Part shown: one piece after another, positions 15,046 to 22,823 of the stretch | Numbering within the stretch: the stretch's first letter is position 1 | How the letters are laid out: each line of letters begins with the position of its first letter | Origin: Myxococcales bacterium | Lineage (GTDB): Bacteria > Myxococcota_A > Polyangia > Palsa-1104 | Reading direction: 5' to 3' | Length of the DNA: 22,823 nt | Assembly: GCA_023248835.1 (NCBI GenBank) | Contig: JAHFDU010000014.1 | Span: 1 to 22,823 of the forward strand | Notes under the pieces: generated by a model | Told to the model about the DNA's origin: nothing | The model's input: only the letters and a program-made list of their open reading frames with translations | The model's database searches: none | Program-made: the position numbers and the translations under genes

Positions 15046-16200
15046 CTATCTGTCCAAGAATGCTAGATATTGTTCCGGTAAATCGTCGAATAACAAACTC
15101 CCTTCACACACCGAGCAGAAAAAACGCGGCGGCAACAGCGGCTCGCCTTCGGGGAAGGCCTCTTTGACAGTAATCAGTTGCGGCGACTCGAGATGGCAGC
15201 GCTCGCAGGTGTAGGGCGCATAAAACGAGATCACCTCTTGGCCCTCGACCAACGCTGGAATTCTTCCTGCCAGCTGCACAAAGGGGATCGGGCACTCGAC
15301 CAGCGAGAGGGTACGCGCGTGTTCGAGCGAGCGCACAAATTCGATCCAGCGCTGCACGTTGTCGGAGCGAAAACCGTGAAACGCGCGCAGGTTAAACACC
15401 AAATCGCCGCGTAGCACCGACAGCGGCCCGAGGTCGCTGATCGAGCGTAGATAGCCAAACAGGCTGACAATGTGGCGATCGCCGTCGCGCGACAACTGCC
15501 ACTCAAACGGGCGGCCAGCAATCGCGCCGCGTAAATAATTTTCCAGCGCGCGCTTGACCGCACGATCGATCGACTCAAATTCGAGCGCCACTGCGTAGGA
15601 GGGATGATACGACACCTGATCGACGCGCAGCACCCGGCAAGCAATCCGCAGTTCACTCGACAGCCCCGGCAGAGTGAAGCGGACCTCGAGCTCGGTACCA
15701 AGCGGCAGCGGGCGCGACGATTTTAACAGCATGCCGCCTTCGGAAAGATCGACTGTGGTGCCGAGATGATCGCCGGGCTTGTCGGGGCGACCAAATACTC
15801 GCACTCGGGCGAGGAATCGCTCTTCCTTGCGCAGCCCGAAACCGAGCAGGCGCGCCACCAAAAATTCCACGGTGCCCGGCGGCGCCGGCAGTGCGATCAC
15901 CTCGTCAAAGGACTGGCTGCGATCGTCGTCTTGGTGGGGGGCGTGATCGGCATCGACCAGCAACACCAAGGGAATGCTTGAGAGCGCGCGGTCGGAGTGG
16001 ACGAGCGAGGCGACGGAGGCAGCGTCACCATCGGGAAGATCGCGATCGACAAAGCAGAGGTCAGCGCCGTGGCGCATGCGCTCGATCAAATCGCGGGAAG
16101 AGCGAACGGTGACCAGGCGAACATCGGAGCGGCGAAAAATTTCCTCGTCGAACAGACGTATCAAATGCGGATTATGCGAAGCGACGATCGTCTTCATCAC
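15046..16200 (-). CDS. receiver-like / PilZ / STAS-like / zinc-ribbon signalling protein
   Basis: This 384-residue regulator has four recognisable parts. Residues 1-120 resemble a response-regulator receiver, with acidic residues in FVDRDLPDGD where a phosphorylated Asp would lie. Residues of about 125-220 form a PilZ domain with the c-di-GMP motifs RFLAR and DLSEGG, so c-di-GMP binding is likely. About 235-320 looks like a STAS-like fold (HIVSLFGYLRSISDLGPL). The tail has two Cys pairs, CERC (332, 335) and CSVC (362, 365), forming a zinc ribbon. Such proteins typically act in the cytoplasm on motility or surface attachment, but the target is unknown. A 155-base gap separates it from aroE upstream. 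Confidence 0.82.
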   Translation of the reverse strand: MMKTIVASHNPHLIRLFDEEIFRRSDVRLVTVRSSRDLIERMRHGADLCFVDRDLPDGDAASVASLVHSDRALSSIPLVLLVDADHAPHQDDDRSQSFDEVIALPAPPGTVEFLVARLLGFGLRKEERFLARVRVFGRPDKPGDHLGTTVDLSEGGMLLKSSRPLPLGTELEVRFTLPGLSSELRIACRVLRVDQVSYHPSYAVALEFESIDRAVKRALENYLRGAIAGRPFEWQLSRDGDRHIVSLFGYLRSISDLGPLSVLRGDLVFNLRAFHGFRSDNVQRWIEFVRSLEHARTLSLVECPIPFVQLAGRIPALVEGQEVISFYAPYTCERCHLESPQLITVKEAFPEGEPLLPPRFFCSVCEGSLLFDDLPEQYLAFLDR

Positions 16201-16355
16201 TGACCGGGGGACCCTCCCGTCCCCCCTCCACGGGCAAAGCCCGTGGAGCCTTCCCCTTGCCGCGCGCTAACCGCGCGAGTTACAGGATGTAATCGAGCTT
16301 GACTGGTCAGCATCTATGCGTACCCCCGAATGCTCTCAGTTGTACTGATCCGATC
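16201..16355. other. intergenic region with two perfect hairpins
   Basis: This gap between the aroE stop and the PilZ gene start is the longest without a gene. One perfect inverted repeat has a 10-base stem and three-base loop (16226-16235 with 16239-16248, CTCCACGGGC). A second has a six-base stem (16261-16266 with 16272-16277, CGCGCG). The left part is rich in G- and C-runs. It could end the aroE transcript or form a leader for the PilZ gene. No clear promoter was found on the minus strand. Confidence 0.5.
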
Positions 16356-17165
16356 CTACCGCGTTTGCAAGGCAGATTCGAGCGCTTCTCGCATGGCTGA
16401 AAGGGGAGCCGGTTTTCCAGTCCAGAGTTCAAAGGCCCGGCCGCCCTGGTAAAGCAGCATGGCGGTGCCGGTGGCGGCGCGCAGCCCGCGAGTGCGCGCT
16501 GCGGCAGTCAGCGGTGTTGATCGCCCGACCACCAAATCGACGACTGCGGCGCCGGCGCCAAGCGGCGAGAGATCAAACGGCGCGGTGTCGGAAAGGCCGC
16601 GCGACGTGGCGTCGACCAGCAAATCGCAATCGGCAAAACCCGTGCACAGCACAGCATCGCTCCAAGGCTGCACATCGATGGTGTGGCCAGCGACGACGAA
16701 CGGCGCTGGTGTGCGCGCGACGACGGTGATTTGGTCGATACCATCGATCAGCGCTGCAACGGCTGCGCGCGCCGCGCCGCCCTGGCCGAGCACCACCGCG
16801 CGCTTCGGCTGCAGCTGCAACTCCGAAAGCAACATCGCAAAGCCGTGTACATCGGTGTTGCTGCCGAGGCAGCGGCCGTTTTCAAAGGTGAGCGTATTGA
16901 CGGCGCCTACTTTGGTGGCGAGCGCGTCGGGCTGACACAGCGCCAGGGCCGCGGCCTTGTGCGGAATCGTCACGTTGAGACCGCGCAGACCAAGCGCTTG
17001 TGCGCCAGCGATGGCGACAGTGAGATCGTTCGGCTTTACCGCAAACCCAAGATAGACGAAATCGAGCCCAAGCGCAGCGAAACCGGCATTGTGCATCGCC
17101 GGCGAAAAACTGTGCTCGACCGGCCAGCCGATCACTCCGCACGCTTTCGTCTTGCTGGTGATCAT
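16356..17165 (-). CDS. aroE: shikimate dehydrogenase (NADP+)
   Basis: AroE reduces 3-dehydroshikimate to shikimate in the aromatic amino acid pathway. At 269 residues it has the family length. The substrate-binding IGWPVEHSFSPAMHN, the catalytic Lys70 in NVTIPHK, Asp105 in NTD and the nucleotide loop GQGGAARA (127-134) are all present. The usual NATSxGM is varied to DATSRGL. The C-terminal LLYQGGRAFELWTG is typical. Its ATG overlaps the stop of the upstream degenerate GGDEF gene as ATGA, so translation is probably coupled to it, and the gene closes the operon that begins at 21770. Confidence 0.95.
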   Translation of the reverse strand: MITSKTKACGVIGWPVEHSFSPAMHNAGFAALGLDFVYLGFAVKPNDLTVAIAGAQALGLRGLNVTIPHKAAALALCQPDALATKVGAVNTLTFENGRCLGSNTDVHGFAMLLSELQLQPKRAVVLGQGGAARAAVAALIDGIDQITVVARTPAPFVVAGHTIDVQPWSDAVLCTGFADCDLLVDATSRGLSDTAPFDLSPLGAGAAVVDLVVGRSTPLTAAARTRGLRAATGTAMLLYQGGRAFELWTGKPAPLSAMREALESALQTR

Positions 17166-18019
17166 CGGACGACGACGCGGCCACCGCCCTTGAGCTGGGC
17201 CGCCCGCAGCGCTGCTTGGGCGTCGCGCACCAGGCGGGCGAACGACAGTGGCTGACCTGAGCGCGGCTTGCTGATGCCGACCGAGGCGGTCACCGCAGTG
17301 TCGCCGCGACGAAAGCGATGGTTGGCGATCGCGTTGGCGATGCGAGTGCCGACCACTTCGGCCCCCGTTTGGTCGGTGTGCGGCAGAAACACCAAAAAGC
17401 GATTGTCGCCGTAGCGCACTGGCAGATCGACACCGCGCACCGAAGCACGAATGATCGGCTCACATTCGACCGCGATCCAGTTGGCTTTGGTCACACACTC
17501 CTCACCGTCGAGCGCAATCACACAGATCGCGATCGGTCGCTGGTGCCGTTTGGCTTGGCGGATTTCGTGCGACAGCAGGGCTTTGAATAGTTCGACGTGG
17601 AGTAGCCGCTTGCGTTCGCTGCCGGCGACGTCGGCCAGTGCCAATTCAGCTCGTCGGCTGCGCTCGCGCCACAGTCGCGCACCCAAAACCGCGTGCAGCG
17701 CCATTTGTAGGGTTTCTTCCCGGTAAGGGCGGACGATGTAAGCATCGGCGCCGATCTCGGATGCCACTTCGCCGGGTGCCTCCAGTCGAGCCGACAGCAC
17801 TGCGCAGAGGGGAATCTCGTGGGCACGTACGGCGGCTTGCAGCGACTCTGGCAGCGGCGCTTCGGCAATTAGCACGTTGGCGTCTGCCACTCGCGCCTCG
17901 GCCTCGGCGAGGGTGGAGACGACTCGCACTCGACACCCGAGGGTGAACAGAATTTCTTCGCCGCGTTTTTGCGATGATTCGGTCTCGTCATAGAGCAGCA
18001 CATCGTGAAGGAAGCTCAT
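17162..18019 (-). CDS. receiver-like plus degenerate GGDEF-domain protein
   Basis: A 285-residue signalling protein. Residues 1-115 look like a receiver domain, but the expected phosphorylated Asp is replaced (VLIAEAPLPES). Residues of about 135-285 are a GGDEF-type domain. The signature GGDEF is GDNRF (204-208, in RYGDNRFLVFLP), so the metal-binding Glu is lost and diguanylate cyclase activity is unlikely; it may act as a binding or scaffold domain. The rest of the fold (HEIRQAKRHQRPIAICVIALD and ASVGIS) is well kept. It overlaps xseA upstream and aroE downstream, each by ATGA. A PilZ gene follows aroE, so a local c-di-GMP theme is plausible. Confidence 0.83.
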   Translation of the reverse strand: MSFLHDVLLYDETESSQKRGEEILFTLGCRVRVVSTLAEAEARVADANVLIAEAPLPESLQAAVRAHEIPLCAVLSARLEAPGEVASEIGADAYIVRPYREETLQMALHAVLGARLWRERSRRAELALADVAGSERKRLLHVELFKALLSHEIRQAKRHQRPIAICVIALDGEECVTKANWIAVECEPIIRASVRGVDLPVRYGDNRFLVFLPHTDQTGAEVVGTRIANAIANHRFRRGDTAVTASVGISKPRSGQPLSFARLVRDAQAALRAAQLKGGGRVVVR

Positions 18020-19404
18020 GATTTCGGGCTGGCCTCGATTCGTTCCACCTTGCAGTCAAGCGATCCGTGGTGCAGGCGCACGGAGATCGGTTCTCCTACC
18101 TGCACGTCTTCTGCGCGATCGATTACTTTGCCCGCCTTAGTTCGCGCGAGCGCATAGCCGCGGGAGAGCACCGACAGCGGCGACAATGCGTCGAGCTTGG
18201 CCGCCGCTTGGCCGAGCAGCTGTCGACGCTGGTTGAGCAGCAGCAGTCCCTTGGCGTCGAGCTGTTTCTTCAGTGTGTTCAAGGTTTGTCGATCGCGAGC
18301 GATGCGCGCTTGCGGATGGCAGATCGCCAAACGTCGGGTTTGCACATCGAGAGCGCGCCGGTCGATGGCAATGCGTTGCAAGAGGGCGTGCTCGGCGTGC
18401 TCCATGTCCGCGTCGAGTCGCTGCCGGGCGCTTGAAAAAATCCGTTCGCCGGCTTGGCGCAAGCGAATTCCCATTTCCTCGTGGCACGACTGCGCGTTGG
18501 AAAAAAGTGGCACCACCAATTCGGCCGCTGCCGACGGAGTAGGCGCGCGCAAATCGGCGACAAAATCGGCAATCGTAAAATCGACCTCGTGCCCCACTGC
18601 ACTGACGATCGGGACCGGCGACCGAGCGATGGCTCGCGCCAGGGTTTCGTCGTTGAAGGGTGCCAAGTCTTCGGCCGATCCGCCGCCCCGGCCAACGATG
18701 ATTACGTCCACTTCGGGGCGCTGCCACAATCGTTCAAGTGCGTTCAAAATCTCGCGAGGAGCTTGCGCTCCTTGCACCGAACAGGGCGACAGCAAGATGC
18801 AGACCCGGCCGCGCCGCGCCGCGATGCGCACCATGTCGCGGATCGCCGCGCCCGTCGGCGAAGTAACGATTCCGACGGTTTTGGGCCAGGCCGGCAGTGG
18901 CCGCTTGCGCGCCGAATCAAACAGCCCTTCGGCGAATAGTTTTTGTTTGAGCGCTTCGAATTGCAATTGCAGCGCCCCGAGACCGGCCGGCTCGAGGGTA
19001 TCGACATAGAGTTGGAACTTGCCCTGCCCTTCGTAGATCGAAAGTTTGCCGCGCGCCCGCACCAGCATTCCGTCGGCAAGATCGCAACGCAGACGCGCCG
19101 CCTGGGTGCGGAACAGCACCGCCGGTAGCTGCGCCGCGGCGTCCTTGAGCGTGAAATAAATGTGGCCCGAACGCGGCTGCGACAGATTGGAAATTTCGCC
19201 TTCAACGCTGATTTGCGCGTAGCGCGCTTCCAGTGTCCGGCCGGCGGCACGCACCAGCTCACCCACCGAGTAGATCTTGGGGCGCTCCTCCAGCAGTGGA
19301 GGCACCAGTGGTGGCACCAGCGTCGACGATGGCGCCGAGGCGAGGCTCGAAAAATCGAGCATCTCTTGGACATCGGTCGATCGGGCTTCAGGCTTGCGCG
19401 GCAT
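18016..19404 (-). CDS. xseA: exodeoxyribonuclease VII large subunit
   Basis: XseA is the catalytic large subunit of exonuclease VII, which degrades single-stranded DNA from both ends. The N-terminal OB-fold begins with IYSVGELVRAAGRTLEARY and carries the GHIYFTLKD stretch. The catalytic domain has GIVTSPTGAAIRDM and GRGGGSAEDL, followed by the long coiled-coil region that binds XseB, and the C-terminal LSPLSVLSRGYALAR. ATG 19404 gives 462 residues and overlaps the upstream dehydrogenase by 17 bases; longer (to 19452) and shorter (19362) starts are possible. The first 45 residues before the OB-fold are Pro-rich and unusual. No xseB gene is visible, although it often follows xseA. Translation is coupled to the next gene by ATGA. 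Confidence 0.93.
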   Translation of the reverse strand: MPRKPEARSTDVQEMLDFSSLASAPSSTLVPPLVPPLLEERPKIYSVGELVRAAGRTLEARYAQISVEGEISNLSQPRSGHIYFTLKDAAAQLPAVLFRTQAARLRCDLADGMLVRARGKLSIYEGQGKFQLYVDTLEPAGLGALQLQFEALKQKLFAEGLFDSARKRPLPAWPKTVGIVTSPTGAAIRDMVRIAARRGRVCILLSPCSVQGAQAPREILNALERLWQRPEVDVIIVGRGGGSAEDLAPFNDETLARAIARSPVPIVSAVGHEVDFTIADFVADLRAPTPSAAAELVVPLFSNAQSCHEEMGIRLRQAGERIFSSARQRLDADMEHAEHALLQRIAIDRRALDVQTRRLAICHPQARIARDRQTLNTLKKQLDAKGLLLLNQRRQLLGQAAAKLDALSPLSVLSRGYALARTKAGKVIDRAEDVQVGEPISVRLHHGSLDCKVERIEASPKS

Positions 19405-20446
19405 CGGCAATCGCACTCCCACACTGCGAAGTGGATAGTTTGCCACCGACATCGGCGGTTAGAAGATTTTTTTTCACCACGTGTTCAATGGCGCGGCCGA
19501 TGTGAGCAGAGGCCGACGACTCGCCCAGATGGTCGAGCAGCATTTTGAGCGAGGCGATCGCCGCAATCGGATTGCAGATGCCTTTGCCCGCGAGGTCGGG
19601 CGCTGATCCATGCACCGGCTCGAACAGCGAGCAGCGACCGGGAAAAATGTTGCCCGACGCGGCCATGCCGAGGCCGCCGGAGATCGCGGCACCGAGGTCG
19701 GTCAAAATGTCGCCAAACAGATTGCAGGTCACCAGCACGTCGAAGCGCTCGGGCGCGCGCACCATTTCCATCGCCGCGACATCGACATAAAGATGGCTCG
19801 CCTCGACGGTGGGATAGTCGCGGGCAACTTCGGCAAAAGTGCGCTGCCACAGACCGTGCGCATAGGTGAGCGCATTGGCCTTGTCGGCCATGCAGACCTT
19901 TTTGCGACGACCGTAGGCAGCGACAAACGCCGCGCGCAAAATTCGCTCGACCCCTTTGCGGGTATTGATGTCTTCGTTGATGGCAATTTCATCGCTCGAG
20001 TTTTTCTTGAAATTGCCGCCCACTCCAGCGTACAGCCCTTCGGTGTTTTCGCGAAACACCAACAGGTCGATGTCGGCGGGCTGCTTGCCTTTGAGTGGCG
20101 TAAAACGCTCATCGAGCAACTTCACCGGGCGCAGATTGATGTACAGGTCGAGGCCGAAGCGCAGGCCGAGCAGAATGTCGCGCGCGTGGATCTGCTCCGG
20201 TACACGTTTGTCGCCAAGCGCGCCAAACAAGATCGCTTGAAAACTGTCTCGCAGATCTTCGAGCGCGCCGCTCGGTAAAGTGGTGCCGTCACGCAAGAAA
20301 CGCTCGGCGCCCCAGTCGAATTCGCTAAGTTCAATCGGCGTTTTCAGTGTGGGTTTGATCGCCTGAAGCACTTTTTTGGCTTCGGCAATGACTTCGGGGC
20401 CGACGCCGTCGCCGGCGATGACCGCCACCTGATTGGTTTTGTTCAT
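19388..20446 (-). CDS. isocitrate/isopropylmalate dehydrogenase family enzyme (3-isopropylmalate dehydrogenase-like)
   Basis: A beta-decarboxylating dehydrogenase of 352 residues, most likely NAD-dependent. It starts AVIAGDGVGPEVI and has the substrate-binding LYINLRPVKL and RENTEGLYAGVGG. The catalytic Tyr/Lys region follows, with NLFGDILTDLGAAISGG and EPVHGSAPDLAGKGICNPIA, all family hallmarks. The HGSAPDxAGKG form is common to isopropylmalate and tartrate/D-malate dehydrogenases. No leuA, leuC or leuD gene lies in the window, so leucine synthesis is likely but not certain. ATG 20446 has GGAAGGTGG just upstream and overlaps the previous stop as ATGA; the longer frame to 20539 only invades that gene. 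Confidence 0.9.
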   Translation of the reverse strand: MNKTNQVAVIAGDGVGPEVIAEAKKVLQAIKPTLKTPIELSEFDWGAERFLRDGTTLPSGALEDLRDSFQAILFGALGDKRVPEQIHARDILLGLRFGLDLYINLRPVKLLDERFTPLKGKQPADIDLLVFRENTEGLYAGVGGNFKKNSSDEIAINEDINTRKGVERILRAAFVAAYGRRKKVCMADKANALTYAHGLWQRTFAEVARDYPTVEASHLYVDVAAMEMVRAPERFDVLVTCNLFGDILTDLGAAISGGLGMAASGNIFPGRCSLFEPVHGSAPDLAGKGICNPIAAIASLKMLLDHLGESSASAHIGRAIEHVVKKNLLTADVGGKLSTSQCGSAIADAAQA

Positions 20447-20937
20447 TGAGCCACCTTCCGGTAAAGCGCTGCGTTTTGCCTGACGGTCATCAGATCGTGC
20501 GCGGCTCTTTCCTGTAACACTTTCCATTCGCCGAGCCATGGATCAAGGCCATAGTTACCGTCGCTGCTGCGTTTGGGAGGCAGGTTTGCAAAAGGGGCCT
20601 GACGATCGCGATCAAATAATTTGTTTTCTGTCGCCCAGCGCGCAAAAAAATGCGGTGCGTCGGGCTCATCGGCAAAAGGCATCGAAAAAAGCGCGCGCGC
20701 CATCTCGGCCTCAGGATACTTGGCAAGTATCAAAGTGCGCATGGTTTTTTGATCGCGAAAGGTCGATTCGATCGACCAGCGAGTTTCCAGATCAAGGCAG
20801 CGAAAAAATAGCAGACCATCGCTTTGAGCCACCGCGGTTTGTAGTCCGGCCTGAAACTTCTCCGGCGTATTCAAACGTGGATGACACTCGATGAGCACCA
20901 GGCCCAGCGCCAACCAGCAGAGCCGGTACCAACTCAA
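20443..20937 (-). CDS. small exported protein, unknown function
   Basis: A 164-residue protein beginning at TTG 20937, which overlaps the upstream stop as TTGA. The first 18 residues form a hydrophobic signal segment ending LIEC. The Cys suggests a lipoprotein, but Glu before it breaks the lipobox consensus, so ordinary secretion or an anchor is also possible. The remainder is soluble, with charged and aromatic residues (SIESTFRDQKTMRT and APHFFARWATENK). I recognise no family. The tight overlaps place it in the same transcript as the dehydrogenase, xseA and aroE. Confidence 0.7.
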   Translation of the reverse strand: MSWYRLCWLALGLVLIECHPRLNTPEKFQAGLQTAVAQSDGLLFFRCLDLETRWSIESTFRDQKTMRTLILAKYPEAEMARALFSMPFADEPDAPHFFARWATENKLFDRDRQAPFANLPPKRSSDGNYGLDPWLGEWKVLQERAAHDLMTVRQNAALYRKVAQ

Positions 20938-21770
20938 AGTGGGTCAGCTGAAGAGCGAGTGGCATGTGACGTTGCACCCACAGTTGCAGCTTCAGTTCGC
21001 TGTACACAGTCTGCGGCGCCAAGCGGCTCCGCAGCGTGCAAGGTCGACAGGACTTTATCAATATGGCTTTGGAGGATTGGTTCCGAGCCGGGGCGGCGCG
21101 TGAATGTTATTTGTATGCTGTTTGTTTGGGCGTCGAATATCTCGACTTGGACCGTTTCCTCGCTGGACGGCTCTCCGATTTGAAAACCGCGCCAGTCGTT
21201 CATCTCGAACGAATAGATGGCCATGGTATGCGAAGATACAAGGCCCTTTTTCATCGTTAGAAGAATCGCTATGCGGACGGTATCGCGTGTCGGCGATAGC
21301 ACCGACAGTTGCATTGGGGTTGCGTTCAGCACCGCTTCTTCGAGGGCAAACTCAGAAGCGGTTGATTGCTGGCCCAAGACCTTGCGCCCATCAGCTTCCA
21401 CGCGCAACGGATCAAAGGTTGCACCAAAGGTTGCACGCTTGAACAGCATGATGGATCCATGAGAGTGCGACCGGAACCCGATGAACGACTTGACCCCGCG
21501 AGCTCCCTCGAGATCTGGCCAAGGAAATTCGAATCCGTAACCGAAACATCCGACTGTCGGGCCACTTCTTGCGGATTCGCGACGAATCTCCCGTCGTTGC
21601 GGAAGCAATGACAGTGCAGCTTTGTCGCCTGCCGTTTTCACTAGGGCGCGTTCTACCGAGTACACGAGGTAGATTCGCTGTCCAAAGAAGAGGCCCGTGG
21701 CCAGCAAAAGACTTCCCCCGACAGCGACAACGATGATCAAAACGCGTCGTGAGCTGAGCGATTCAGACAT
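20934..21770 (-). CDS. single-pass membrane protein, unknown function
   Basis: A 278-residue protein with one N-terminal membrane helix (about 9-32, VLIIVVAVGGSLLLATGLFF) and a large domain expected outside the inner membrane. ATG 21770 is preferred because the hydrophobic helix begins soon after it. A longer frame to 21809 adds basic residues, and neither start has a clear ribosome-binding site. The domain has a VGCFGYGFEFPWPD stretch and is otherwise beta-rich. No family is recognised. It is the first gene of the minus-strand operon and is divergent from the gene at the right edge. Confidence 0.72.
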   Translation of the reverse strand: MSESLSSRRVLIIVVAVGGSLLLATGLFFGQRIYLVYSVERALVKTAGDKAALSLLPQRREIRRESARSGPTVGCFGYGFEFPWPDLEGARGVKSFIGFRSHSHGSIMLFKRATFGATFDPLRVEADGRKVLGQQSTASEFALEEAVLNATPMQLSVLSPTRDTVRIAILLTMKKGLVSSHTMAIYSFEMNDWRGFQIGEPSSEETVQVEIFDAQTNSIQITFTRRPGSEPILQSHIDKVLSTLHAAEPLGAADCVQRTEAATVGATSHATRSSADPL

Positions 21771-21840
21771 GATGGATACTGAATACGGTAGTCGTACGCG
21801 CAGTCGCAATCAAGTTCGGTTCGGTCAATGCGCCCACCTT

Positions 21841-22823
21841 ATGGTACATTCTGTGACCAACTTGCCCAGTACTGTCGACGATAGATCGATTTTGCCACTG
21901 CGCGATCGGGCGCCCTCACCGGAGGACGAAATCGATTTTCGGCCGCGCCGGCCGCGCAGCCCGATGCTTGCGGTGGTGTGCCTGCTGCTAACCGGACTGC
22001 TGCTGTGGAAAATTGCGCCCGATCTGGGTTATGCGGTGTCGTCTACATCGCCGGTGACGCTTGCGACCGCGACCGATTTTCACCGCGATCAATATTCCAG
22101 TGCCGCCGGCCTGCCTGACTGGCAAAACGCGCTCTACCTCTATCCTCGCGGCGAAAAAGATCGCTGCTATTTTTTCCGTCTGCTTTCGGGGCAGCCGCTG
22201 TGGATTGCAGCCGTCGATCGGCGCGACGACCTGCGCCAGGCCTTCACCGGGCGCCTTTTGCACATTGCCGATCTGCCCTACGCCGAAGACCTGTTTCTGA
22301 GCACGCTCAAGCAGCGCCAGTTTTTTCCCTGGCATCCCGGGTCAGCGGCGCCGACCCAAGATCGCAGCGGCCACCCGCTCGAGCTTCGAGCACAACAAGA
22401 GATGGTGGTGCAGCTCGGGTTTGACGACGAATTGGTCGCACGCCTGGCGCGCGAGAAATTTCCAACTGTTGAGGACGCGCGTCATGAGCTCGAGGTGCTC
22501 GGTTTGTCGCTACCGAAAACGTTGCCGGCAGAACCCGAACATTTTGTTTTTGTCGTCGCTGCGCCCGAAAAAGAGCGCACCGCCATTCTGGGCAAGCTGA
22601 CCGCTCGCCGCATCGCGTTTGCGCCGCACCAAGAGGAGCGCCGCGGACCGCTCGGTGCTCTGACGCTGCCGCTTGCCGAAGCCAAAGCGGTGCGCGGTGC
22701 GTATGTCGAGCGCGCTCTCTCCTTTGCCAAGGACGACTGGGTGCTGGTCGAGGACGAGGCGCCGCGCGACTATTTGTGGGCGCCGATCTTGGCGATATTT
22801 CTTTGCGGGTTCATCGTGTTCAA
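21841..22823 (+). CDS. membrane protein, unknown function (3' partial)
   Basis: The frame from ATG 21841 is open to the right edge, giving at least 327 residues. A polar, Arg/Pro-rich cytoplasmic stretch of about 40 residues precedes a membrane helix (MLAVVCLLLTGLLLWKI). A soluble domain of about 250 residues follows, and a second hydrophobic segment begins at the edge (YLWAPILAIFLCGFIVF). The layout, two helices bounding an extracytoplasmic domain, suggests a membrane-anchored periplasmic protein. I recognise no family. GTG 21853 is an alternative start, and no strong ribosome-binding site precedes either. TATGGT/TACATT around 21840-21851 could be a -10, which would favour the GTG. Confidence 0.7.
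   Translation, partial: MVHSVTNLPSTVDDRSILPLRDRAPSPEDEIDFRPRRPRSPMLAVVCLLLTGLLLWKIAPDLGYAVSSTSPVTLATATDFHRDQYSSAAGLPDWQNALYLYPRGEKDRCYFFRLLSGQPLWIAAVDRRDDLRQAFTGRLLHIADLPYAEDLFLSTLKQRQFFPWHPGSAAPTQDRSGHPLELRAQQEMVVQLGFDDELVARLAREKFPTVEDARHELEVLGLSLPKTLPAEPEHFVFVVAAPEKERTAILGKLTARRIAFAPHQEERRGPLGALTLPLAEAKAVRGAYVERALSFAKDDWVLVEDEAPRDYLWAPILAIFLCGFIVF

Noticed and set aside
17162..18019. Active diguanylate cyclase
   Set aside because: The GGDEF signature is GDNRF and lacks the metal-binding glutamate.
1..22823. CRISPR, tRNA, rRNA, insertion sequence, prophage or toxin-antitoxin system
   Set aside because: No direct-repeat array, cloverleaf, rRNA segment, transposase, integrase or phage structural gene could be recognised on either strand.

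Overview
The window is a dense, GC-rich bacterial segment: 22 genes or gene fragments on both strands, almost no spare DNA (largest gap about 155 bases), and no tRNA, rRNA, CRISPR array, insertion sequence or phage gene that I could see. Gene content points to the former deltaproteobacteria (Bdellovibrionota, Myxococcota or a relative). The pointers are a short bacterial histone-fold protein of the Bdellovibrio type, a multidomain PilZ regulator, a von Willebrand A lipoprotein and many lineage-style hypothetical membrane proteins. The assignment is an inference from protein resemblance, not a database result.

Left part (1-6077). A plus-strand alpha/beta hydrolase, open at the left edge, converges on a minus-strand operon. 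In transcription order the operon holds a VWA-domain lipoprotein, an acyl-CoA dehydrogenase homologue without the catalytic glutamate, a canonical acyl-CoA dehydrogenase and a short-chain dehydrogenase. As given, the last two run together without a stop, and the short-chain dehydrogenase carries a +1 frameshift. Both anomalies lie in or beside short homopolymers, so sequencing error competes with real fusion or decay.

Middle part (6078-14960). rlmM (23S rRNA 2'-O-methyltransferase) is divergent from the lipoprotein and convergent with an S41 C-terminal processing protease. Upstream of the protease lie an OPA-type sugar-phosphate transporter, a four-helix membrane protein, a thioredoxin-fold-like segment and a zinc-ribbon protein, linked by ATGA and TTGA stop/start overlaps. 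Divergent from the transporter are a serine beta-lactamase-like hydrolase and then ftsZ with its own promoter, far from any other division gene. Two small membrane proteins follow, the second apparently starting at a CTG codon, and then the 72-residue histone.

Right part (14961-22823). A stem-loop separates the histone from a minus-strand block: unknown membrane protein, small exported protein, isopropylmalate-dehydrogenase-like enzyme, xseA, a receiver plus degenerate GGDEF protein and aroE. Every junction in this block overlaps. After a 155-base gap with two hairpins comes a receiver-PilZ-STAS-like-zinc-ribbon protein. A divergent plus-strand membrane protein runs off the right edge.

The most notable items are the bacterial histone, the catalytically incomplete acyl-CoA dehydrogenase paired with a normal one, the pervasive overlap of stop and start codons (including TTG and CTG starts), and two unusual c-di-GMP-type regulators.
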